From Caenorhabditis remanei (Eukaryota > Nematoda > Chromadorea > Rhabditida > Rhabditidae), in assembly GCF_010183535.1 (NCBI RefSeq), contig NC_071333.1:3348001-3412000 (forward strand): a stretch of 64,000 bases of DNA, given 5' to 3'. Made by a program: the position numbers and the translations under genes. The notes beneath the pieces are model-generated. The model was not told the DNA's origin, ran no database searches, and saw only the letters and a program-made list of their open reading frames with translations. Below are positions 30,501 through 41,500 of the stretch, piece after piece; within the stretch, counting starts at the first letter, position 1, and every line of letters starts with the position of its first letter.

Positions 30501-30669
30501 AGGAGAGAGACGTAATTCGGTCTAGACGCCGAAACATGACTATTCTACTAGGATTTTGGATTTAACTTTTATTTTTACTAACCATAGCATAATGTACTTG
30601 AAAATAACTAACCTGGCGTTGCTCTATGCCAAGGCGGTGGTGCTTCAAAGAAGATGACTTCAATGGACA
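27565..30669 (-). CDS. C2H2 zinc-finger protein gene, 5' partial
   Basis: Exons on the minus strand: 30669-30613, 29490-29331, 29276-29143, 28994-28936, 28888-28793, 27732-27565. They join in phase to about 224 codons ending TGA. The second exon has a complete finger (CEIC, 12 residues, HKSVH). A second finger is split by the intron: CLFPKC at the end of exon 2, then LKKHMRVH in exon 3. The remainder is Lys/Glu/Pro-rich and disordered. C2H2 pairs usually bind DNA or RNA in the nucleus. The acceptor of the fourth exon (GTATAAG at 28995) is poor. A better acceptor (TTTTTAG at 29056) would end the protein after NECSQKR at 29036, so two C-termini are possible. The initiating exon was not found, and the first listed exon is less certain than the finger exons. 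Confidence 0.65.
27870..28330. repeat. Foldback repeat with TTGTAGTTGACAA words, copy 1
   Basis: Contains CCAACTTTGAGAT, TGGTAGTTGACAA and, in opposite sense, GTCCACTACCAAAA. The same order appears at 61715-62070. It lies in the last intron of the zinc-finger gene. Related words also occur at 1.3, 13.7, 13.9 and 30.0-30.2 kb. Confidence 0.5.
28500..28662 (-). repeat. Diverged hAT-like MITE copy
   Basis: GGACCGACCGAGCCGGACTG followed by A-rich sequence and CGACAAGTCTG matches, in reverse, the interior and end of the 8817-9280 element (GGCCCGGATTCAAAAATGGG region). The GC tracts are short, so this copy is old. It sits in an intron of the zinc-finger gene. Confidence 0.45.
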
Positions 30670-31283
30670 CTGCAATAATATCAGGAACTGCATTATAGGA
30701 AAAAATATAATCTCAAAAATAATTATATTCTTTTATTTAAAACTAACCTCAGTCCATTGCAAAACAGCAATAAATTAGAATTCAAATAAAATCAAAAAGA
30801 AGTATTGCTCGATCCCACATTCAGTAGAGGATCTTTCAGTCTGAATTGTCTATCTGCGGTCTCCTATTTATACTGTTCCCAAGCTCCGCCCCCTTTTACG
30901 TTCCCCAAGCTCCGCCCCTTTTTCCTTTTACACTCCTGCACTGTTGCACTCTCTCGTCGCGTAAATGAAACACTCTCTAGTAGTACGTTACGCTATTTTC
31001 ACCCTCCCCGTCCCCCTCCTCGGCCTGGAGAAAAGGAAGAGTAAAAGTGAAAATGTGGAGGAGAAGTCATGTGTTGCGCGGAGAGTGGATGAAAGAGGAT
31101 GAGGGAGAGGGTGGCTGAGGTTTGGTTGTGGTTTTGAACAAGATATAATTCTATATAAAATGTTCCGAAGATGATCGTTGTATTTTCTTTTGCTCTGCTA
31201 AAAAGCTGAAACCAGATTTTGAAAAAAGCTATTCATTCGAAAGTTAAGTCAATTATAATAGCAATAATTGAAATAAAATAAAA
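30670..31283. other. Upstream region of zinc-finger gene
   Basis: Two tandem boxes CCCAAGCTCCGCCCC lie at 30887-30920. CTCCGCCC is, as I recall, an enriched Caenorhabditis promoter word. The region could hold the promoter for the minus-strand zinc-finger gene, but no start exon was found. Confidence 0.35.
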
Positions 31284-31541
31284 CTAACAACTGGATGAGA
31301 TAAATGGGCAGTTAGGTGGCTGAGTGGTTTGTGTCGACGTGGATAGGAAAGTTGGTGGTGGTGTGGTTTCGGTGACGGGTACCAGAGAATTCACTTTGAT
31401 TTCCATAGATTCAGTTGCAAATGGTTTTTGTGACTTCATCATTTCTTCGATTTTCTCCAAAACGTGTTTCCAGCTACAATGACCTTCCCGAACATTGAAT
31501 TTGAACTGTTTAGAGCAACTTTAACATTATGAAAAACGGCA
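31284..31541 (-). CDS. Terminal exon of an unknown gene
   Basis: On the minus strand a frame of 86 codons is open from 31541 to a TAG at 31284. It reads CSWKHVLEKIEEMMKSQ and then a Thr/Pro-rich segment (VTETTPPPTF, TQTTQPP) and ends ISSSC. Codon use and the Thr/Pro linker look like a real secreted or linker protein, but there is no ATG in a sensible place and the acceptor is unclear (TTAAAG near 31546). It may follow the small frame at 31719-31600. No family recognised. Confidence 0.4.
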
Positions 31542-31599
31542 TCCAGATAGTTTAATTCTTATTATCAAATCCGTTACTAATTTCACCCGGAATTTTGCA

Positions 31600-31719
31600 T
31601 CAGTTTTCATGTTTTTCGTAAATGAAGTCAATATATGTGTCTTTTGGAAGCCCTAAGGTAGGGGCACCAATCAAAAGTTCAACTGCAGCGGTCATTTCAG
31701 AAATGTTAATTCGTGTCAT
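31600..31719 (-). CDS. Short frame, 39 aa, unknown
   Basis: ATG at 31719, TGA at 31600. The peptide (MTRINISEMTAAVELLIG, then APTLGLPKDTYIDFIYEK) has the composition and hydrophobic spacing of a globular protein piece rather than random AT-rich sequence. It is probably an exon of the gene whose end is at 31284, but a connecting donor could not be placed (GTGAAATT at about 31583 lies past the stop). No domain recognised. Confidence 0.3.
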   Translation of the reverse strand: MTRINISEMTAAVELLIGAPTLGLPKDTYIDFIYEKHEN

Positions 31720-31849
31720 GCTGATTCCCGATTGTCATCATTTTTCAGCGTTTTTCACTTTTGCGTGTCGAAGTCTTTGTAGATGACCACGATACCAAAG
31801 AAGAAGAAGCCGTTACTCTCGTAGAGATTAATTGATTTTCTTGTTTATC

Positions 31850-32206
31850 ATTTTTGTAAATACCTTCGTGTACATATTTCATCATTATTTCCCCCCATTG
31901 TCCGTCTAACATGATATTGTTCATGTTTCAGGATCCCCTAAGAGAACAACCACCATTCCCCTTTTTCCCCACTACCTCGTCCCTAGTATATAAAAGATCG
32001 CGTTCCGTCCCTTTCCTCAGTTTTTCTCCTGATCGATAGTTTCTCTCTTCTCCCTCTACCCTTTCCCCTTTCTCCTTTTGTGCCCCGTTATCACCTGTCC
32101 CCAACTCGACAGTCGGCGCCCACTTTTATTTTATTCTATCTTGGTTCTGAAATAAACCATTCATAAAGAACCCGCCGACTACTCTTCTTTTATTCTTACA
32201 CTAGGT
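31850..32206 (+). repeat. Possible solo LTR or promoter/poly(A) cassette
   Basis: A TATATAAAAG box (31987-31996) is followed by a long C/T-rich stretch and AATAAA (32151-32156) within about 165 bp, then TTCTTACA. TATA box, pyrimidine-rich leader and poly(A) signal at this spacing are LTR-like. The ends could be TGTAAATACC (31854) and CTTACA (about 32202). No target duplication was found, so this is tentative. Confidence 0.35.
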
Positions 32207-32570
32207 GCGCCTCTATTACAGGGTTTACCGTATGTTTACTGACCAAGTGTTATCGATGCAGGGTTGACTCGGCTGTTGAAGATCTGCTGATTTAAAATGT
32301 GCTGAAGCGTTTTGAGCCGAAAACAAAAAAGATGTATCTATCAAATTCCGTCGAAACTGTCAAAAACGCACCAACAATCACGATTTAAAAAGAGTTGCCT
32401 GGCGCACCTTTGACGGGTTTATGAACCATGTTTCCAAAAAAAAAATCTTGACAGTAAGAAGCATGACGAGAAGTTGTGAATTGCAAATGATTTTTGTGTG
32501 AACATCAGTCCCAATGCCAGGTTTTACTATGATATTCTTTTTTTGTGATTTCCGGTTTTACTTTTGATTT

Positions 32571-34304
32571 ACATGGAATGTACTTCTGTTGCCCCCCCTA
32601 AAGTACCAATTTTTTTTGCTCATTCGATGAGTTTTCCCGAGAGAAAATGACCCATAAAGGGTTTTCCTGTGACGTGACCTCGTTTTTGAGAAATTGAGAT
32701 TTTTCAAAAAATGCAATTTTTTCGAAAATTTTTTTTCATTAATTTTTTTCATTATTTTCCTGGTTTGTTCAAAAAAAGAGTTTAGAACATAATTATAGCA
32801 AATTTTATGTAGTTTTTGACAAAAATATGAAACTTATGAAAAAATAATTTTTTGGTCCTGAAAAAGGTCAAAATGTAACACCCTCCAAAAAAAAAATTTT
32901 TTTTTCGAGAGCGGCAGAGGTGACATATATGTGGTAAGAAAGTACAACTCATCTGGATCATTTTTCTATATAGCACTATAGTTGCTTCCAGTTGAAAATT
33001 AAGGAAAAAGTTGGTCTGAAAATTTTCATTTTTCGAAAAAATGTGACATGTCAGAAATGAGTTCGAATTTCTAACATTGAATAAGTTTCAATGAAAATTT
33101 TTTCAGAATAAAGATTTTCAGATTGTATTCCATGATTTTCAAACAAAAAAGTTCATCCCAGTTGACTTCTCTTGTCATAGCACTCGTTCAAATATTGCAA
33201 GTTTTTTCATATGGTGGAAATTCAATTGCTCATAACTCCTCTAAAACTGAAGCAAACAGGCTCAAAAACGCTGAAAAACTTAAAAATAACTAGTGCTTCT
33301 CAAAAATCATAATTGGGTTGTTTTCCCAAAAATTATTTTTTTTCGACTTTTGATAAGGGGGGACCACATGAAATTTTTCCAGAAACTTGAAAATTTTTTT
33401 TTTTGAAAACAACTTAAAACTAGTGTATAAACAAGAATAGATGCTAAAAACCGTTAATTTGAATTGTTTTCAAAAAAAAATTTTTTCAAGATTCTGGAAA
33501 AATTTCATGTGGTCCCCCCTTATCAAAAGTCGAAAAAAATAATTTTTGGGAAAACAACCCAATTATGATTTTTGAGAAGCACTAGTTATTTTTAAGTTTT
33601 TCAGCGTTTTTGAGCCTGTTTGCTTCAGTTTTAGAGGAGTTATGAGCAATTGAATTTCCACCATATGAAAAAACTTGCAATATTTGAACGAGTGCTATGA
33701 CAAGAGAAGTCAACTGGGATGAACTTTTTTGTTTGAAAATCATGGAATACAATCTGAAAATCTTTATTCTGAAAAAATTTTCATTGAAACTTATTCAATG
33801 TTAGAAATTCGAACTCATTTCTGACATGTCACATTTTTTCGAAAAATGAAAATTTTCAGACCAACTTTTTCCTTAATTTTCAACTGGAAGCAACTATAGT
33901 GCTATATAGAAAAATGATCCAGATGAGTTGTACTTTCTTACCACATATATGTCACCTCTGCCGCTCTCGAAAAAAAAATTTTTTTTTTGGAGGGTGTCAC
34001 ATTTTGACCTTTTTCAGGACCAAAAAATTATTTTTTCATAAGTTTCATATTTTTGTCAAAAACTACATAAAATTTGCTATAATTATGTTCTAAACTCTTT
34101 TTTTGAACAAACCAGGAAAATAATGAAAAAAATTAATGAAAAAAAATTTTCGAAAAAATTGCATTTTTTGAAAAATCTCAATTTCTCAAAAACGAGGTCA
34201 CGTCACAGGAAAACCCTTTATGGGTCATTTTCTCTCGGGAAAACTCATCGAATGAGCAAAAAAAATTGGTACTTTAGGGGGGGCAACAGAAGTACATTCC
34301 ATGT
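32571..34304. mobile_element. Palindromic element PAL, copy A (1.73 kb)
   Basis: The sequence starting ACATGGAATGTACTTCTG at 32571 is mirrored base for base to its complement ending at 34304. The axis is near 33440 with a loop of about 50 bp. Each arm is about 840 bp, so single strands could form a giant hairpin. Mirror-image open frames in the two arms (for example near 32558 and 34123) are T/A-rich and have no motif. The family is present again at 46868-48239. No transposase seen and no target duplication identified. Confidence 0.8.
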
Positions 34305-35486
34305 TAGTCTCGTGAGGGACTCAAAATTTCAAAATTTTATTGATGTACTTGAAACATTGAAAATTCACCTCAAACTTTTTTCTTTATTCGTTATTTGCTC
34401 TCTCCTCCATGGCTCCTTCTTCTGTCAAGAATTGACTTGTTCCACCAATTGTCTTGTTTGACGGAGCCGGCCCCTGGGCTTCGAAATGACGGGGCCGGCC
34501 CCTTGGAATCGATCGTCCATCCCATGACCATTCCCAGTCGACTCCACCATCACAATTCCTCCAGCTGAAGCTTTGTTCGCCATATGTGGGGTTCGATCCT
34601 CCGATCCTCCGTTCGGTGGCCGGCAGCCTAACCAGTTGAGCTATGCCGGCCACATTCATATCGAGAGTCAAAGGCGAATATGAATGTCGCCGAAACGGCG
34701 TCGGCGCGTCCCCCACCGAAGAAACCTTCCGGAATTTTTTTTTGAAATTTTTTTTTGAAATATTTTTTTTGAATTTTTTTTTGATTTTTTTGTTGATTCT
34801 GAGGGTTGCTGGTTCGAACCCCACTAAGTACAATTTTTTTGAAAAATTTTTTCCACGTGTTTTATTGGTTCTGAAGAGTGATCTTGGAACTCATGTTGAC
34901 AAACATGTGTTTTTGGAATATTTTTGAGGTTCTGAGGGTTGCTGGATCGAACCCCCTTGAGTACAAAATTTTTGAAAATTTTTTGGATGTTTTTTTTGGT
35001 TTAGAATGTCGATCTTGGAATTCCTATTGATAAAAATGTTTGTTTTTTTTTGAAATTATAGGAATTATCAGTTTATCATTTAAGAGGCACTATCTGTAAG
35101 AGTGAGAATGTTTGTGTTGGGCCTTGGCACTGTTGCAAAAAGTTGTTTCAATCCAAACTTTTTTTACAGCATATGTACCTCTATGGTAGTGCTTTACAAA
35201 AAATATGTCACCACTCCCCTATGACGTCATCATAGGAAAATATGCCCAATAATTGAATTTTCATCCAAAAATTCACAAAAATTTCAATTTTCCAGATGAC
35301 TCCGTGAAACTTTTGGTACATGTTAGAAATGTTTTTGGCTACTTTTACACACATTTCCAGCCCACCAGACAGCCCAGAAACCGTTCAGATAAATTTCATT
35401 TTCATGTTTTTTCAACTTTTCTTGAAAATTCCCTCTAGAAGTCCTCAAATTTCACATTGTATACGTATTCCCGCAAAAAGTTCTAA
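34305..35486. other. Spacer with tRNA-like pieces, ends at gap
   Basis: No protein gene supported. A minus-strand frame across 34384-34833 is produced by tRNA-like sequence (its GIAQLVR and VGFEPATLR words are typical tRNA-derived translations). Positions 34735-34790 are T-rich slippage repeats. The segment stops at the assembly gap. Confidence 0.4.
34577..34655 (-). tRNA. tRNA-like sequence or tRNA-derived repeat (probably pseudo)
   Basis: On the minus strand a clear box A (TAGCTCAACTGGTTAGG) is followed about 40 nt later by an imperfect box B (GGATCGAACCC). The expected acceptor stem does not pair convincingly, and the anticodon arm is disturbed by a duplicated GGATCGGAGGATC. Two more box-B-like words (GGTTCGAACCCC at about 34811, GGATCGAACCCC at about 34943) follow on the plus strand. 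This looks like a tRNA-derived SINE or pseudogene rather than a working tRNA. Confidence 0.35.
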
Positions 35487-35586
35487 NNNNNNNNNNNNNN
35501 NNNNNNNNNNNNNNNNNNNNNNNNNNNNNNNNNNNNNNNNNNNNNNNNNNNNNNNNNNNNNNNNNNNNNNNNNNNNNNNNNNNNNN
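35487..35586. other. Assembly gap (100 N)
   Basis: Exactly 100 N, the usual placeholder for a gap of unknown size. It abuts the first satellite unit, so the left edge of array 1 is not known. Confidence 0.99.
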
Positions 35587-38500
35587 GGAGAAGGCATGAT
35601 GATAACCGCGAATGCAGTCCGTCTCACGATACTCCAACTCCTGTGCCTAATAAAACTCAAGTAATTTAATAAATTTCATAATTTTAAGGAGAAGGCATGA
35701 TGATAACCGCAAATGCAGTCCGTCTCACGATACTCCAACTCCTGTGCCTAATAAACTTCAAGTAATTTTAATAAATTTCATAATTTTAAGGAGAAGGCAT
35801 GATGATAACCGCGAATGCAGTCCGTCTCACGATACTCCACTCCTGTTGCCTAATAAACTCAAGTAATTTTAATAAATTTCATAATTTTAAGGAGAAGGCA
35901 TGATGATAACCGCAAATGCAGTCGTCTCACGATACTCCAACTCCGTGCCTATAAACTCAAGTAATTTAATAAATTTTATAATTTTAAGGAGAAGGCATGA
36001 TGATAACCGCGAATGCAGTCCGTCTCACGATACTCCAACTCCTGTGCCTAATAAACTCAAGTAATTTTAATAAATTTATAATTTTAAGGAGAAGGCATGA
36101 TGATAACCGCAAATGCAGTCCGTCTCACGATACTCCAACTCCTGTGCCTAACAACCTTAGAAATTTTTATAAATTTTATAATTTTAAGGAGAAGGCATGA
36201 TGATAACCGCAATGCAGTCCGTCTCACGATACTCCAACTCCTGTGCCTAATAAACTCAATTAATTTTAATAAATTTTATAATTTTAAGGAGAAGGCATGA
36301 TGATAACCGCGAATGCAGTCCGTCTCACGATACTCCAACTCCTGTGCCTAACAACCTTAGAAATTTTTATAAATTTTATAATTTTAAGGAGAAGGCATGA
36401 TGATAACCGCGAATGCAGTCCGTCTCACGAGACTCCAACTCCTGTGCCTAATAAACTCAAGTAATTTTAATAAATTTCATAATTTTAAGGAGAAGGCATG
36501 ATGATAACCGCGAATGCAGTCCGTCTCACGATACTCCAACTCCTGTGCCTAACAACCTTAGAAATTTTTATAAATTTTATAATTTTAAGGAGAAGGCATG
36601 ATGATAACCGCGAATGCAGTCCGTCTCACGAGACTCCAACTCCTGTGCCTAATAACTCAATTAATTTTAATAAATTTTATAATTTTAAGGAGAAGGCATG
36701 ATGATAACCGCGAATGCAGTTCGTCTCACGATACTCCAACTCCTGTGCCTAACAACCTTAGAAATTTTTATAAATTTTATAATTTTAAGGAGAAGGCATG
36801 ATGATAACCGCGAATGCAGTCCGTCTCACGATACTCCAACTCCTGTGCCTAATAAACTCAAGTAATTTTAATAAATTTCATAATTTTAAGGAGAAGGCAT
36901 GATGATAGACCGCGAATGCAGTCCGTCTCACAATACTCCAACTCCTGTGCCTAATAAACTTAGAAATTTTTATAAATTTTATAATTTTAAGGAGAAGGCA
37001 TGATGATAACCGCGAATGCAATCCGTCTCACGATACTCCAACTCCTGTGCCTAATAAACTCAAGTAATTTTAATAAATTTCATACTTTCAAGGAGAAGGC
37101 ATGATGATAACCGCGAATGCAGTCCGTCTCACGATACTCCAACTCCTGTGCCTAACAACTTAGAAATTTTTATGAATTTTATAATTTAAGGAGAAGGCAT
37201 GATGATAACCGCGAATGCAGTCCGTCTCACGATACTCCAACTCCTGTGCCTAATAAACTCAAGTAATTTTGATAAATTTCATAATTTTAAGGAGAAGGCA
37301 TGATGATAACCGCAAATGCAGTCCGTCTCACGATACTCCAACTCCTGTGCCTAATAAACTCAAGTAATTTTAATAAATTTTATAATTTTAAGGAGAAGGC
37401 ATGATGATAACCGCGAATGCAGTCCGTCTCACGATACTCCAACTCCTGTGCCTAATAAACTTAGAAATTTTTATGAATTTTATAATTTTAAGGAGAAGGC
37501 ATGATGATAACCGCGAATGCAGTCCGTCTCACGATACTCCAACTCCTGTGCCTAATAAACTTAGAAATTTTATAAATTTTATAATTTTAAGGAGAAGGCA
37601 TGATGATAACCGCAAATGCAGTCCGTCTCACGATACTCCAACTCCTGTGCCTAATAAACTTAGTAAATTTTAATAAATTTTATAATTTTAAGGAGAAGGC
37701 ATGATGATAACCGCGAATGCAGTCCGTCTCACGATACTCCAACTCCTGTGCCTAACAACCTTAGAAATTTTTATAAATTTTATAATTTTAAGGAGAAGGC
37801 ATGATGATAACCGCGAATGCAGTCCGTCTCACGATACTCCAACTCCTGTGCCTAATAAACTCAAGTAATTTTAATAAATTTCATAATTTTAAGGAGAAGG
37901 CATGATGATAACCGCGAATGCAGTCCGTCTCACGATACTCCAACTCCTGTGCCTAATAACCTTAGAAATTTTTATAAATTTTATAATTTTAAGGAGAAGG
38001 CATGATGATAACCGCGAATGCAGTCCGTCTCACGATACTCCAACTCCTGTGCCTAATAAACTCAATAATTTTAATAAATTTTATAATTTTAAGGAGAAGG
38101 CATGATGATAACCGCGAATGCAGTTCGTCTCACGATACTCCAACTCCTGTGCCTAACAACCTTAGAAATTTTATAAATTTTATAATTTTAAGGAGAAGGC
38201 ATGATGATAACCGCGAATGCAGTCCGTCTCACGATACTCCAACTCCTGTGCCTAATAAACTCAAGTAATTTTAATAAATTTCATAATTTTAAGGAGAAGG
38301 CATGATGATAGACCGCGAATGCAGTCCGTCTCACAATACTCCAACTCCTGTGCCTAATAAACTTAGAAATTTTTATAAATTTTATAATTTTAAGGAGAAG
38401 GCATGATGATAACCGCGAATGCAATCCGTCTCACGATACTCCAACTCCTGTGCCTAATAAACTCAAGTAATTTTAATAAATTTCATACTTTCAAGGAGAA

Positions 38501-41500
38501 GGCATGATGATAACCGCGAATGCAGTCCGTCTCACGATACTCCAACTCCTGTGCCTAACAACCTTAGAAATTTTTATGAATTTTATAATTTTAAGGAGAA
38601 GGCATGATGATAACCGCGAATGCAGTCCGTCTCACGATACTCCAACTCCTGTGCCTAATAAACTCAAGTAATTTTGATAAATTTCATAATTTTAAGGAGA
38701 AGGCATGATGATAACCGCAAATGCAGTCCGTCTCACGATACTCCAACTCCTGTGCCTAATAAACTCAAGTAATTTTAATAAATTTTATAATTTTAAGGAG
38801 AAGGCATGATGATAACCGCGAATGCAGTCCGTCTCACGATACTCCAACTCCTGTGCCTAATAAACTTAGAAATTTTTATAAATTTTATAATTTTAAGGAG
38901 AAGGCATGATGATAACCGCGAATGCAGTCCGTCTCACGATACTCCAACTCCTGTGCCTAATAAACTTAGAAATTTTTATAAATTTTATAATTTTAAGGAG
39001 AAGGCATGATGATAACCGCAAATGCAGTCCGTCTCACGATACTCCAACTCCTGTGCCTAATAAACTTAGAAATTTTTATAAATTTTATAATTTTAAGGAG
39101 AAGGCATGATGATAACCGCGAATGCAGTCCGTCTCACGATACTCCAACTCCTGTGCCTAATAAACTCAAGTAATTTTAATAAATTTCATAATTTTAACGA
39201 GAAGGCATGATGATAGACCGCGAATGCAGTCCGTCTCACAATACTCCAACTCCTGTGCCTAACAAACTTAGAAATTTTTATAAATTTTATAATTTTAAGG
39301 AGAAGGCATGATGATAACCGCGAATGCAGTCCGTCTCACGATACTCCAACTCCTGTGCCTAATAAACTCAAGTAATTTTAATAAATTTTATAATTTTAAG
39401 GAGAAGGCATGATGATAACCGCGAATGCAGTCCGTCTCACGATACTCCAACTCCTGTGCCTAACAACCTCAGAAATTTTTATAAATTTTATAATTTTAAG
39501 GAGAAGGCATGATGATAACCGCGAATGCAGTCCGTCTCACGATACTCCAACTCCTGTGCCTAATAAACTTAGAAATTTTTATGAATTTTATAATTTTAAG
39601 GAGAAGGCATGATGATAACCGCAAATGCAGTCCGTCTCACGATACTCCAACTCCTGTGCCTAATAAACTCAAGTAATTTTAATAAATTTTATAATTTTAA
39701 GGAGAAGGCATGATGATAACCGCAAATGCAGTCCGTCTCACGATACTCCAACTCCTGTGCCTAATAAACTCAAGTAATTTTAATAAATTTTATAATTTTA
39801 AGGAGAAGGCATGATGATAACCGCGAATGCAGTCCGTCTCACGATACTCCAACTCCTGTGCCTAATAAACTCAAGTAATTTTTATAAATTTTATAATTTT
39901 AAGGAGAAGGCATGATGATAACCGCGAATGCAGTCCGTCTCACGATACTCCAACTCCTGTGCCTAACAAACTTAGAAATTTTAATAAATTTCATAATTTT
40001 AAGGAGAAGGCATGATGATAGACCGCGAATGCAGTCCGTCTCACGATACTCCAACTCCTGTGCCTAACAAACTTAGAAATTTTTATAAATTTTATAATTT
40101 TAAGGAGAAGGCATGATGATAACCGCGAATGCAGTCCGTCTCACGATACTCCAACTGCTGTGCCCTAATAAACTTAGAAATTTTATAATTTTATAATTTT
40201 AAGGAGAAGGCATGATGATAGACCGCGAATGCAGTCCGTCTCACGATACTCCAACTCCTGTGCCTAATAAACTTAGAAATTTTTATAATTTTATAATTTT
40301 AAGGAGAAGGCATGATGATAACCGCGAATGCAGTCCGTCTCACGATACTCCAACTCCTGTGCCTAATAAACTCAAGTAATTTTATAAATTTTATAATTTT
40401 AAGGAGAAGGCATGATGATAACCGCGAATGCAGTCCGTCTCACGATACTCCAACTCCTGTGCCTAACTAAACTTCAAGTAATTTTATAAATTTATAATTT
40501 TAAGGAGAAGGCATGATGATAACCGCGAATGCAGTCCGTCTCACGATACTCCAACTCCTGTGCCTAATAAACTCAAGTAATTTTAATAAATTTTATAATT
40601 TTAAGGAGAAGGCATGATGATAACCGCGAATGCAGTCCGTCTCACGATACTCCAACTCCTGTGCCTAACAAACTTAGAAATTTTATAAATTTTATAATTT
40701 TAAGGAGAAGGCATGATGATAACCGCGAATGCAGTCCGTCTCACGATACTCCAACTCCTGTGCCTAACAAACTCAGAATTTTTATAAATTTTATAATTAT
40801 AAGGAGAAGGCATGATGATAACCGCGAATGCAGTCCGTCTCACGATACTCCAACTCCTGTGCCTAACAAACTTAGAAATTTTTTTAATTTTATAATTTTA
40901 AGGAGAAGGCATGATGATAACCGCGAATGCAGTCCGTCTCACGATACTCCAACTCCTGTGCCTAATAAACTCAAGTAATTTTTATAAATTTTCTAATTTT
41001 AAGGAGAAGGCATGATGATAACCGCGAATGCAGTCCGTCTCACGATACTCCAACTCCTGTGCCTAATAAACTTAGAAATTTTTATAAATTTTATAATTTT
41101 AAGGAGAAGGCATGATGATAGACCGCGAATGCAGTCCGTCTCACGATACTCCAACTCCTGTGCCTAACAAACTTAGAAATTTTTATAAATTTTATAATTT
41201 TAAGGAGAAGGCATGATGATAACCGCGAATGCAGTCCGTCTCACGATACTCCAACTCCTGTGCCTAATAAACTCAAGTAATTTTTATAAATTTTATAATT
41301 TTAAGGAGAAGGCATGATGATAACCGCGAATGCAGTCCGTCTCACGATACTCCAACTCCTGTGCCTAATAAACTTAGAAATTTTTATAAATTTTATAATT
41401 TTAAGGAGAAGGCATGATGATAACCGCGAATGCAGTCCGTCTCACGATACTCCAACTCCTGTGCCTAACTAAACTTAGAAATTTTATAAATTTTATAATT

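Noticed and set aside
32558..34461. Mirror-image Lys/Phe-rich frames in PAL copy A
   Set aside because: A/T-rich palindrome arms read in opposite directions, without motif or acceptable codon pattern.
34384..34833. 149-codon minus frame
   Set aside because: Typical false translation across tRNA-derived sequence and T-rich slippage repeats.
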